The notes below the pieces were generated by a model that was given only the letters and a program-made list of their open reading frames with translations, ran no database searches and was not told the DNA's origin. Source: Posidonia oceanica (taxonomy: Eukaryota > Streptophyta > Magnoliopsida > Alismatales > Posidoniaceae). Taken from it: DNA of 64,000 nucleotides. Both the position numbers and the translations under genes were made by a program. Positions 41,641 to 53,515 of the stretch are shown here, piece after piece. The stretch lies in NCBI GenBank assembly GCA_037176725.1, contig JAZBRS010000026.1, positions 57,886,501 to 57,950,500 of the forward strand, given 5' to 3'. The first letter of the stretch is position 1. Each line of letters begins with the position of its first letter.

Positions 41641-41785
41641 TTACCTCTCTTTTGTTTCCTACATTGTCTTTTCTTTTCGTTTTGTTTTTGTGTTTTCTCG
41701 CCTTGCCTGAAAATCATAAAAAGCTTAAAATCAACAAAACCCATTAAAAACATGCATTTCTTTCCGCTTCATGCATTCATCACTT

Positions 41786-41990
41786 CCGGGCTGGCAACCC
41801 TAACTGCTCGGCGATAGGTCTGTTAACCTATCACATTCGAGCTGGCAACCCTAACTGCTCAGCGATAGGTCTGTTAACCTATCACATTCGGGTTGGCAAC
41901 CCTAACTGCTCAGCGATAGGTCTGTTAACCTATCACCCTCGGGCTGATATCCCTAACTATTCGGTGATAGGTCCGTCAACTTATCACCCT
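41786..41990 (+). repeat. 51-bp hairpin array (GATAGGT/ACCTATC), element B
   Basis: Four units with GGGCTGGCAACCCTAACTGCT, then CGGC, then GATAGGTctgttaACCTATC (7-bp stem; first copy 41813-41831, next from 41864). The fourth unit changes GGCA...TGCT to GATA...TATT, again with matched arms. Confidence 0.85.
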
Positions 41991-43445
41991 CCTGTACATA
42001 TCATCTCATATCTATCATTCTTTGTACATGTCTGTCATCATGCATATCATCTTCTGCACATACATGTCATTTCTTGCATCCTATAAAACACTAAAGCACC
42101 AAAAAAAATCAAGAAAATCAAAAAATGCAAAAATATTTTCTCACCTTGCTGCTAGTTTTCCCTTTTTATGATTTCTTAAACCAAAAAACCATAAAAAATA
42201 CAAAAACCAATGCAAAAACCTAAAAACATGCTTGTCCCTTCCCCTTCTAAAATATACAAAATCTATAAACATTTGTATAATCAGAAACCTGGCTACGGAC
42301 AAACAAGCAGCGCCTAGAGGGTGTCAAGTAGTGACAATCTCAGGCAGGTATCACCCGAGCAGCGCCATCTCTTGCATGTGGCCACAGAGTGAGACTGAGA
42401 GCAGAATAGAGCATCTCGCTGAGTTTCAGAACTCCCACAAGTGAGATCCACCTTATCAAGAGAGTCCACCGAACATGGAGAGGACCGAAGTAGAGTAGAG
42501 CATAGCCAGAGGCTGTAAGCACACATTGCAAAGGCCGAAGGTGTATGCCGATCAGCCGAACTCTTAACGCCTCTTCCAGGACTGCTACCCCAAGAGGGTA
42601 AAGACATGCATATCAAAAAGAATAGAGATCATGTGAGCAAAAGAATATGATAACATGATATGCATGCTGAGAATAAAAGAAAAATGAAGAAAGAAGTTGA
42701 AGATAGAAGGCACTTAAGAGAGGAGTGATTCGGACGAGTATCGAAGCCCCCTCAGTTATCAACATCAAGCGCCACACTGGTAACTGCACGGGACATCATA
42801 TCTGGAGGACCTAGCCCCACCCTCCGAGCGCAGCAGCACGCTCCAATCCCCTGTGTAGACAACATTTACCTCCCTGGTAGGCTAGATGCAACTCCAGTCA
42901 CTCAAGAGGGGAAAAGAAATATCATTCTGTGAGCGTCAAAATCGGTAGTCGGTCCCTGAGGAATTAAAACGAAGGCTGTGAAGCTACATCCAACGCTTCT
43001 ACTACCCGCCTGCAGCCAAAGGCTATACTCTGCAAAGCCAAGGCCTCATCCTGAGCCAAGAGTGAGAATGAGAGCCACCGACCATAACTCGGCATGGTGT
43101 TGCTCGAGGATCGAGTCTCCTGAGTCAGAAGTGCAGAAGCACCCTCTTAGCAGCTGCTTTTGAGTCTAAAGCCACCAAAAAATGCATGCTGTAATATATT
43201 GTTATCTTCTTCCCTTCACCCTGTTTTCGAAAACCAGAGCCGAGGATGAGCACCTTTTGCCTGATCTCGCTCAGAGGCTCCGCGCTTTTCAAAGTTTTGC
43301 CGCCCACTGCGTTGGGTAGGTCCGTGATGACTGGCATGTCCCTCGTTTGTCACCTTGTGACGCCACGAAGCATGCCCGTGCTGAGACCATTGCACACCCA
43401 CCACGGGGGGTTTCCTGTTTTCTCAGTATCCTTTTGCATCCCTCA
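41991..43445 (+). other. Non-coding internal region of element B
   Basis: No supported gene. An AT-rich part (42080-42260) precedes a block shared with E (about 42270-42370, AATCAGAAACCTGGCTACGG and AGCAGCGCC). The remainder (42400-43440) is unique here and shows no homology I recognise; open frames are 60-100 codons without motifs. Confidence 0.5.
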
Positions 43446-44110
43446 TTCCTTGCATTCGGGCTGGCACCCCTAACTACTCGGCGATAGGTTCGACAACCTA
43501 TCATCCATTCATCTATCCATCCTCGCATTTCGGTGTATCCCCTGGTATCATCCTGATACCAGGGGCATCTTTTTTGCTACCCTGTGGTATCGTCCCCCTC
43601 ACCTCACCGAGCCAGCAACCCTAACTGCTCGGTGATGGGTCTGTCAACCTATCATTTTCCATTCGGGTTGGCAGCCCTAATTGCTCGGCGATAGGTCCGT
43701 CAACCTATCATCCATTCATTCATCCACCTTGCATTTTGATGCCAGGGACGCTTCGGCTGTCCCCTGGTATCATTCACCGATACCAGGGGCATCTTTTTGC
43801 TATCCCATGGTATCCCATTTCCATCTGCATTGGACTGACATCCCCAACTGTCGCGAGAGCGTCTGTGGACCTCTGCCGCGCCTTCGGGTTCGGTATCCCC
43901 GCCCCCTTTCCACCCTCATCGGGCTAATAGCCCTAACTATCCGGCGATGAGTCCGTTAACTCCTCATCGGGCTGATAGCCCTAACTATCCGGTGATGAGT
44001 CCGTTAACTCCTCGATGGGCTGATAGCCCCAACTATCTGGTGGTGAGTCCGTCAACTACTCAACGGGCCGATAGCCCTAACTATCCGGCGATAGGTTCGT
44101 TAACCTATCA
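43446..44110 (+). repeat. Irregular hairpin array with GGTATC module, element B
   Basis: Repeated GGGCTGGCA/GGGCTGATAGCCCTAACTAT units, each followed by CGGCGATAGGTccgtcaACCTATC or GATGAGTccgttaACTCCTC. The inverted module GATGCCA...CTGGTATCattcaccGATACCAGG lies at 43738-43815. GGCA/TGCC, GATAG/CTATC and GACA/TGTC arms each match their partners. Confidence 0.8.
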
Positions 44111-45606
44111 CCCATTTCATCGTAGTTTAATAGCATTTTGTTGCATGGCATTAGCATTTCATCATCGCGCGGACATCACGCAACCAGGATTGATTTCTCG
44201 GTTTCGCGTGCCCGGTGTTCCATTGTTTGTACATTGCATTTCACAGCATTCGCATTGCATGACATCATATAGCTTCTTTGTATCCTCTGTAGAGTCAGTC
44301 CTAGTATTGCATTTCATCATTACCCGAGCATCGCGTGCTTAGGATTCGAACCCCTGGTTTGCGTACTGCCTAAGGTATCATCCTCGGCACCTGTAAGACT
44401 TTCGTAGCTTGTCGGCTTGGGATGATACTCGCAGTAGTGCACAGCCATGGGATTGCTTTCTTGGTTTCGCATGCCCGGCGTTCCACTGTATACCCTGCAT
44501 TTCACTGCATAACATTGCATAACATTGCACCCTTATTGCGCTGCTGCTCCTCTGTGGTCCTTACACCAACTTCCGCATTTCGCTTTCCCAGGCATTTCGT
44601 GCCCGCCATCGCATGCAATCCACAGCATCTTTACTTTTCAGCCTTTACTTTTAGCCTTTACTTCCAGCATCTTTACTTTTCAGCCTTTACTTCCAGCATC
44701 TTTACTTTTCAGCCTTTACTTCCAGCATCTTTACTTTTCAGCCTTTACTTTCCTTGCAGCACTTTACTTCCAGTGCTTTCCTTTCAGCAACTTTCCTTGC
44801 AACACTTTACTTTCAGCTTTTGCATTGCATTGCATTTTCCGCCTTTTCCGCGTGCATGCACCATCCCACTTTCCCCCAGAGGAGCACAGCGCAGTAAGCG
44901 TTAGCGTAGGCATATCATTTGCATAGCATTCTAGTGTTTGCATTCATCTGCATTTGCATTCACCTTCTTGCATTGCCTAGGACATCCTTTGCATTGCATT
45001 GCCCCTTCTGCCTTTTCGCCTGCTTGCTGCCTCGCCTGGAGGCAAGCATTTTCCCCTTCTCGCGACCTCGCGAGCTCCTGCTCATTTTCACTTGTCCCAA
45101 ATGGACAAGGGCCTTTTGGCCTCCCCCGGACTAGCAGCCAACCTGCTCGAGCGGCAAGCGCGTTGGTCCTTCCGGAGCCCCTATCGCGCAAGCTTGGACG
45201 AGTAGCCAACTTGTTGCGTTGCATCATCACACTTTCTGCTTCTCCTCGCTTCAGCATGCATCACACCGCACTGCACCAGCATCAGCATTAGCACTCGTAG
45301 CATAGCACTAGCGCCCGTAGCACTCCTTGCACCAGCACAGCATCTCTTCATGCATAGCATCATGCATTGCTGCATTTTTGGTTCAACATCAACATCAGCA
45401 TCATCAACATCATTTACACTACATCACCATTCGCATCTGTACGAACTTTTGCACTAACATCTGCATTGCATACATTGCATTCCATCCATCTGCACCTGCA
45501 TTTTGCATTGCGGCAACGAGTCATGATTTTCGGTGCATCCGTCGAATAAATGACTCACGTCTATAGCAACATCTGCTCCCGTCGGTCAGATGGGGTGTCT
45601 TGTCAA
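44111..45606 (+). repeat. GCATT-rich tail of element B with about 29-bp repeats
   Basis: Low-complexity sequence with recurrent GCATTGCAT and CAGCAT. At 44630-44790, TTTACTTTTCAGCC / TTTACTTCCAGCATC repeats about four times. A block at 45500-45606 matches G's pre-PPT tail. No gene supported. Confidence 0.65.
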
Positions 45607-45655
45607 CCCTGAGCAGCGGCCTCGCTTCGCTTGACCTCGCTCAGGGAGGGGCATC
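45607..45655 (+). promoter_or_regulatory. Stem-loop abutting the polypurine tract (element B)
   Basis: CCCTGAGC (45607-45614) pairs with GCTCAGGG (45639-45646), whose end overlaps AGGGAGGGGCATC before the LTR. The loop differs from G's but the stem is identical. Confidence 0.8.
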
Positions 45656-46107
45656 TGTTGACACCCCATTTTGACAGGCTGAATCAATGGAATCCTTCTG
45701 GTGGCTTCTGAACCAAAACCTAGACCCAAAACTACACCTTTCTCTTCATCCTTCTCTTCAAATCCAGCCCAAAACAAAACCTAGAATCACACCCATTTCC
45801 TAAACCCAAAAATCATAGCAAAACCCATCCTTCCTAACCTAGAAAACCACCAAAAACCCCTTAAAATTTCAAACCAAAACCACTCCCAAAAATCCTAGAA
45901 AGCCTAGGTAAAACTACCCTTTTCTCTATACCCCAAAACCCTTCCAAAACCCAACTTAAAATCCTAGGCCAGACACTAGAAATCCTAGGCCACACACTCA
46001 CCAAATTCCACTTCATTTCTAAGCCTCTATTCCCTCCATCTCTCCAAATTATCCATTTCTCTCTCCTGGATTATTCTTTTCTCTCTCCTCTCTATCCTCC
46101 TTCTTAT
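45656..46107 (+). repeat. 3' LTR of element B, first 452 bp
   Basis: Matches 32053 onward, with a small internal deletion near 45810 relative to the 5' copy. It is broken after TCCTTCTTAT by the start of LTR C; CTTAT at 46103-46107 is the candidate target duplication. Confidence 0.88.
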
Positions 46108-49100
46108 TGTTGACACCTCATTTTGACAGGCTTGAATCAATTGAAATCTTCTGGTGACTTCTGGATCCAAACCTAGGTCAAAACTACACATTCCTTTTCA
46201 TCCTACCCTTCAAAACAAGCCTAAACTTAACCCAAGCTTACACCCCTTTTCCTAGCTCAAAACCTACCCAAAAACCATAAGAAAACTCACCATTCCCAAC
46301 TTAGCAAACCTACCCAAACACTTAGAAATTTTCAACCCAAAACCACCCCCAAAAATCCTAGAAAACCTAGGTAAAACTACCCTTTTTCTATACCTCAAAA
46401 CCCCTCCAAAACTTTCTCAAAACTAAACCAAAGCTCTAGGTCCAACACTAGAGACCTTAGGCTACACACTCCCCAAATTTCACCTCTTTTCAAAACCTCT
46501 AAACCCTCCATTTACCCAAATTATCCTTTTCTCTCTCCTGGAATATTCTTTTCTCTCTCCTCTCGCTCTCTCCTGATTATCCTCCTTCTTTTCACCCCCT
46601 TCTCTCCCTTTTTCTTGCCTGACTGTGGGCCCCCCTTGTGCTTCTATCTCTTCTCAATCTTATTCCTATTTTTATCTTATTTTTAGCATTTTCTTTGACC
46701 TTCAAAAAATTATTTTCTTTCAACCCCTCTCTTTCCTCTTTATTCCTCCATTTCTCCCTTTTCTTCTTCCTTTTCCTTTTCTTTTCCTTTCTCTTACTAA
46801 ATCCCTAAAAAATCCTTAAAAAACCTCTAAAACACTAAAACAGAAGGAAAGCAAACTAAAACCCTAAAATAAGTAATTAAAAACTTAAACAAACCAATAA
46901 AAACCAAAAACCTAACTAAATCTAGCTAAAATGGAAAATCAAGAATGCAACTCAAAAATGCAAAACAAACAAAAGGAAAATGCTTTAAAATCAAGGAAAA
47001 AACCAAAATGTAATCAAAACAAGTAAAAGTATAATCCTATTAGAAAAACAATTAAGAAAATAAATCCTAAAAGAAAGAAAACACTTAAGGAATACTAAGG
47101 TTAGTAATTAAGGAAAAGATTTAAACTTAACAATTCTAAAAGAGAAAAAAATTGAAAACTTAATTAAAAAGTAAAAACAAACAATCAAAAATCTAAAAAC
47201 ACTTAATTAAAAACTTAACAAGAAGACCTAACAAAAAAAAATGCTAAAAGAATTTAACAAACAAAATTAAAAAAAAAAGAAACAAACCAAAGAAGACTTG
47301 AAGAAAAAGGATCAAGACTAAAATCTAAAACTCACCCTAATTAATCTGAAAACAAACTTTAAAACATCCTAATTAACACCCCAAGTACTCAACAAGAAAA
47401 ACATAATTAAAAAACAACTTAAAAGACTTAACAAACATTTAATCAAAATCAAAAACAAATCAAAAACAAAGAAGACCCTAAAAACCCTAATCAAAACTAA
47501 ATCCCTTTAAACCTAATTAACTAATTAAAAACAATCATTAAAAACCCTAATCAAAAAATCCTAACCTAAATAACTACTCTAAAAACATCTTCAAGCCTTT
47601 CCTATTTTTATTTTTATTTCTTCTTCTCTTTCTCTTCTTCCCTTCTTCTTCATCCTTCCTTTCCATCTTTTTTTTGTTTTTCTCTTCCAGTCCGGCCCAG
47701 TCCGGCCCGTTCTTCCCCTCTTTCTTTTTTTTCTTTTTTTCTTTCTTTTTTTACTCCGCACGCAGGCCCGGCCCGCACAGCCTTCAGCCTCCTCCTTCCT
47801 TCTCCTTCTTCATCTTCTCCCACAGTCCTCCTTCCTCCCGCCAGCAGTCTCCCTCCATCCTCTTTGAATTCAATTTTTCTTCTCCCTCTCGATCCCATCA
47901 GCTCCAACTCGCCCCTCCTCTCTCGCGTCTCAGCGGATCTTCCGGTGGCATTAAATGCCAGTCCTCTCGCCGACCGCTCCTCTCCCATCAATAGCAGCTC
48001 GCGCCGGAGGAAATTCAAACCCATTGCGTGCTCAGTCATCTTCAGCTCCCGTTAAAGCCTCAGCTCCGCTCCTCCTTCACTGCCTTTGATCGTCTAGAGA
48101 GAGAGAGCATCCAGAGCCCGGAGAGCCACTGAATTCCCCTCCTTATTCCTTTGCAAAATCAGCATCTTCCTCCTCTTCCATTCCATCTAATCCAGAGCCT
48201 CCAACTCCATCCAAATCACTCCCATTTCACCCCCCAATCTCACCCAGAATCCCAGCATCACAGCCCCTCCATTCCACACTCAATCCACCCCAGAATCACC
48301 CCTGAACCACCTGATACCTTCAACAGCAACCCAACACTTCCCCCCCCCAAAATTCCCAACACCTTACTCCCTGAAACTTTCCCAAACTCCACCATCTCAC
48401 TCCCTGAATCACCAGCTCCCTAAACCACCAAGCCTTCAGCCTTCAGCCTTCATCCTCCCCACAGACTAAACCCTCCACCACAAACACCTAGCCACTTTTC
48501 TACCTGAAATCCACCCGACAACCAATCTCCTTCTCCAGCCCTCCTCAGACTCACCTAAGCATCCAGAACCCTTCACCAAGGTCCCAGGATTCCACCGGAA
48601 GCCTCCATCTAGCCTGAGGAGCAACAGACTTCCTCCCCCACCTCAGACGACCAGCAGTACACCCAAAACTTCGAATCCTCGCTCCGGTCCGCAGAGCTTC
48701 GCTCCAGCCATTCAGCAAGCTCCGGAGGACTCCACGGAGTGATTCCGGACGATCGCGAGCTACCGACGACGCCTCAAGCAGCCGGACGATCACCGCCGGC
48801 ATCTGCAGAACCCACCCACGTCGGGGGGACACACTAGACAGCGCAACAGGTATTTCTCTTCTCCATTAGCTTTGTTTTTCTCCACTCTTGCTTCCTAGCC
48901 CCCTAAGACTAGGGTTCTGGTTCCTCCTGCTCCGAGTCGTCGCCGCCGCTCTGCTTTCTTCTCCGGCGAGCCCAGATGCCGTTCCGCCGCTTCGGTCTGC
49001 AGAAAGCTGCCCCGACAGTTGTCCCAGCTCCACGCGACCTCCAGGAGCATGCCCCTGCCCTTAGATCCCGCTGACGTCGCGTCGATTGCCTGGGCTACCT

Positions 49101-50588
49101 CCGAGCAGGTCTGCAACGCTCTGTTGTCTTCTCCGGCCTGCTCCAAGCATTGTCACGGCTCGCCGACACTGCAGCAACCTCCGCCGAGCTCCAGAGAGCA
49201 TCACCGACCCTCTTGCCCCTCGCCAGCAGCCCCCCTCCACCGGTCATGGCCACTGATAGCTCTGTGCTACAGTGCCATGGCCGCTGCAAATTCTACTGTT
49301 CATTTATTTTCCTGTTACCATGCTATTTTGTTAGTAAATTGCATTTTCGGTTTCAGTTTTTAGTTTATTGCATTCTGGTCCTGCCTCTGTTTAAGATTCA
49401 TTTAATTTTGCATTTAAATCATATGAAATTGCATGAAAAATCCAAAAAACTGCCTAATTACATGTTAGTCCCTCTACTGTGATTTCCTTCAGTATTTATC
49501 TTAATTCTGGCCCTCTAGTTTTCTATTATTACATGTTAGTCCTGCCATCAATAATCTGATTTAATGCTTGCATTTTACCTTAGCAAATTGCACTTTCAAA
49601 CCCTGCTGTTTTCCCTATTTGCACTTTAGTCCTCTGTTCTGTTAACTTAGGCTTTTATTTTTCAATTTTTCTTACTGCATTGCATCATTTCCCCCACACT
49701 TTCTGATTTTTGCATATAAGTCATTCTTTAATGCACAGCATACATTTAAATGCATATTTTGCTTATAAAATTGCATTTTAGACCCTGCATGTTTTAAAAA
49801 TTGCATATAGGTCCTCTACATGCTTATAAAAATCATTTAAATGCATATTTTGCTTATAAAATTGCATTTTAGACCCTGCATGTTTTAAAAATTGCATATA
49901 GGTCCTCTGCATGCTTATAAAAATCATTTAAATGCATCTTTTGCTTATAAAATTGCATTTTAGACCCTACATATTTAAAAATTGCATATAGGACCTCTGT
50001 TTGCATTCCCAGACCATTAAGACCACTGTTTTGCTTACAAAATTGCATTTTAGACTCTGTATAATTTAAAATTGCTTGTCAATCCCCCATATGATTTCAA
50101 AACTTGTCCAAATGCATGTTTACCTTCTAAAATTGCATTCTGAACCCTGCATTTTGCAAAATTGCACTCAGACCCCCCAATTTTCAAAAACCTTGCATAA
50201 AAGCCCCAAACTTTTCAAAATCTTTCCATTTAGACCCCTACTTTTTCAAAAATTGCATATAAGTTCCCAAGTTTTCTGAAAAATCATCCCTAGGTCTTTT
50301 CTTGCATTCTGCATGCATTGCACTCATGCATTCTTGCATTTTGGCATTCCTGCACACACTTAAGCATTCTTAGCTCCCATTCACATAGGAGGGCCTGTTG
50401 TGCACCCCCTAGGACCCCCTGTACACTTAGATCCATTCTTCTCCCCTGTTCTGGCCCCTCTGCCTTGAAGCTAGGATATCTTTAGATCTGGCCGTTGGAT
50501 CTTCTCAACCAAGCTACCTGGAGGACCCCGGTGGAGCACTCTTCAGCATGGACCAAGCAGTTTTCAGATCGGGCTTCAGATTTCCAAG

Positions 50589-50914
50589 GTAAGTCCTCTT
50601 GAACCCTTGCACAGCATTCATTTGCACACCATTTGCATCCCATACATTGTTTTTGCTTTCTGATTTCTCGAGCATGTAGAATAGGACCTCCTCTTCTCAT
50701 CTATCGACTCTGTCTCCTCTTTTCACGTACTCCCAGTGTTTTGTGTTGCGTTTCCCTTGGATTCACCACTAATTGTAACTTTCTTCCCCCTTTTCCACGA
50801 TCTGATCGCATCGTGAGCTTTTGGCAGCGTGCGAGACACATCGTGGGACATTTTGGTGGGAAACAATCACAAAACAGTGGTAATCCTTCCACTTGCTTCC
50901 CATCCCCTTTGTAG
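50589..50914 (+). other. Putative LTR intron, 326 nt (element C)
   Basis: Donor TTTCCAAG|GTAAGTCC at 50589; acceptor CATCCCCTTTGTAG|GTCTTC ending at 50914. Confidence 0.65.
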
Positions 50915-51052
50915 GTCTTCACACCTACTTTGCGTGGTCTTTAAACGGCGCTCGTTCTTACACTTGCGCTGTTTACCTCCCCTTTGCTTCTCCTGCTCTT
51001 TTTCTTAGCATTTGCATCTGCCTGGTTTTATCGATGCTTTATTTCACCTGCT

Positions 51053-51440
51053 TTGGCACCGTTTCGCGTGCCCGCTCTGTTTTGGCATCGTTTTGCGTGC
51101 CCGCTTTACTTTTTGGCACCGTTTTGCATGCTCGCTTTGTTTTTGGCACCGTTTTGCGTGTCCGCTTTGCTTTTGGCATCGTTCCGCGTGCCCGCTCTGT
51201 CTTTGGCGCCGTTTTGTGTGCCTGCTTTTCTTTTGGTGCCGTTTCGCGTGCCCGCTCTGTCTTTTGCACCGTTTCGCGTGCCGCTTTGCTTTCTTGCACC
51301 GTTTTGCGTGCCGCTTTGCTTTCTTGCACCGTTTTGCGCGTTGCTTTGCTTTCTTACATCGTTTTGCGTGCCGAACTTGTTTTCTTGCACATTTTCACGT
51401 GCCGCTTCCGTTTCTCGCATTGTTTTGCGTGTTTTACTTC
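51053..51440 (+). repeat. GCACCGTTTTGCGTGCC array (element C)
   Basis: About ten units of 30-37 bp, degenerating towards the end. Open frames across it are period artefacts. Confidence 0.85.
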
Positions 51441-53508
51441 GTTTCCTCTTGCATGTCGCCTGCATTGCTTGGTTTTACCGCTGTTTTGTTTTATCGCCTG
51501 CATTTGCATATAGGGCAGTGGTGCTTATTGCCTGGAGTTCTCACGAGCCAGGTTTCGCCCGGTTCGGAACACAGACAGCGTTGCTGAGCACTTAGTGTTG
51601 ACACCCCATCTTGGCAGGCTCGGACCCTTGGAGCCCTCTTGGTGATTGCTGGATCAAACCCCAACCAAACCCTAGCCCTAATCCTCCTCTCTACCCTCCA
51701 AAATCAGCCTGTTTTGACCTAGACCTTTACCCCCCTTCCCGACCTCAAAACCCAACCAAAATCCATAGGAAAACCCACCACTATCCACCCAATAAACCTA
51801 CCCAAAAACTTAGAAATTTCCAAACCTGACCCATTCCCAAAAACCCTAGAAAACCTAGGTGAAACTACCCTTTTTCTACACCTTGAAACCCCTCCAAAAC
51901 CTTCTTAGAATCAAACCAAAACTTTAGAACCAACACTTCAAACCCTAGACTACCCCTTCACCAATTCTCACCCCATTCCAAGACCATTAAGACTCTCTTT
52001 CACCCAAATTATCCTTTTCTCTCTCCGAGATTATCATTTTCTCTCTCCTCTCTCTCTCCTGATTATCATCTCTCTTTTCATCCCTTTCTCATCCTTTTTC
52101 TGGTCTGGCTGTGGGCCCCCTCTGTGCTTCTATCCTTCCTCTATCTTATCCCTATTTTTACTTCATTTTTAACACTTTTTCTGAATTTTAAAAATCGTTT
52201 TCCTCCAACCTATCTCTTTTCCTCTTATTCCCCTCTTTTCCCCTTTTCCTTCCTCCTTCTCTTTTACTTTCCCCTCTCTTGCAAAAATCCACAAAAACCC
52301 ATAAAAATCTGCAAAACCTCAAAACATAAAACAAACAAATCAGTACCCTAAGAAAAACAATTAAAAAATGTTAAACAAGCAATTAACAACTTAAACTTAA
52401 CTTAAGCAAGCTAAAAAGAAAACCAAGCATGCAAACTAAAAAATGCAAAACAAATCAAAAGAAAACACTGAAAAATCAAGGAAAAAGCTAAAATAAAATC
52501 AAAACCCACCAAAGGTAAAAACCCATCAGAAGAATTAAAAAAAAACCCAAAAAGAAGAATTAAAAAAATCAAATACTAAAACAAGTAATTAAAGAAGGCA
52601 AAAGACTTAACTTAATAAACATAAGAAAAACAAGTAAAAAACTTAATTAAAGAAGAAAAGAAAAACACATCTGAAAGACCTAAAAAACACCCTATCAAAC
52701 CAGAAAAATCTAACTGAAAACTTCAAGGAAAATCAACAAATAAAAATCAAAACATAACTTAAAGGACTTAAAAAGAAAGAAACCCTAAGAAGACTAAAAC
52801 TTAAAAATCTAAAATCAACCCTGATTATTGGGAAATTAAATCCTAAAAAATCCTAATCAATATCCTAAGTGTCCAACAAGGGAAATACAATTTTTAAAAC
52901 AATTTAAAAAAGGGATTAACAAACATTTAATCAAGTGGAAACCAATTAAAAACAAAACCAAAATCCTAAAACCCTAATCAAGCCCAAAACACATTAATCA
53001 ACTCAAAATGACCATTAAAAATCCTAATTAAAATCCTAATCTACAGCAAAACTCTTCTAATATTTTTATTTATTTTTAGTTTATTTTTACCTATTTTATT
53101 TCTCCATCCTACCCTCTCTTTCTTTCTTCCTTCTTTCTTTCTTTCTTTCTTTCCTTACTGGGCTCAATCCGGCCCGTTTCTTCTTTTTTTTTCTTTTTTT
53201 CTTTCTTTTTTCTCGGCCCGCAGCAGTCCGGCCCGCTTCCCTCTCCTCCTTCTTCTTCCTCTCCTCCTCTGTGTTTTTCTCCACCGGATTTTCTTCCCGC
53301 GAGCTCGCGGCTACAGCATTCCCTCCTTTGTTCAAATTTGAAGCTTCAATCCTTTCATCTACAGAACTCGCCGCCTCTCTTCTATCTCAGCACCAAATCC
53401 GGGAGGCATTCAATGCCCGTCGCCTCGCCGGCATCCGTCCCCTTTCAGCTGCAGTGCGACGCCGTTGATTTCAAACTTCCAGCGCGCGCGTGCCGGCAGC
53501 TTCTCCTC

Positions 53509-53515
53509 ATATAAG
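53509..53515 (+). promoter_or_regulatory. Candidate TATA box of LTR A
   Basis: ATATAAG in CTCCTCATATAAGCCTGCG, about 1.9 kb into the LTR, in the same place as GATAAAAGG in LTR G. Confidence 0.5.

Larger units (their letters stand above)
32053..46107 (+). mobile_element. Element B: non-autonomous gag element, with 3' LTR interrupted by C
   Basis: 5' LTR 32053-37876, primer-binding site 37877, leader, broken gag 39178-41333, a splice-donor-like site, hairpin arrays, polypurine tract, and 3' LTR from 45656. The two LTR starts are nearly identical over the roughly 450 bp that can be compared (AATCAATGGAATCCTTCTGG and onward), confirming one element. The internal region of about 7.8 kb has no pol and no DUF7745 ORF. 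The rest of the 3' LTR lies beyond C and A, outside the window. Confidence 0.88.
46108..51595 (+). mobile_element. Element C: 5' LTR (interrupted by A)
   Basis: Starts TGTTGACACCTCATTTTGAC inside B's 3' LTR and shows the full long-LTR layout until GCTGAGCACTTAG (51595), where element A begins. By comparison with LTR B about 520 bp of LTR C should follow A, outside the window. The putative intron, GTTTTGCGTGCC array and TTGCAT array are all present. Whether C is a full element or a solo LTR cannot be decided here. Confidence 0.85.

Noticed and set aside
42310..43440. Possible host or captured gene in B's unique internal stretch
   Set aside because: Only short open frames, no motif and no codon pattern; kept as unexplained non-coding sequence.
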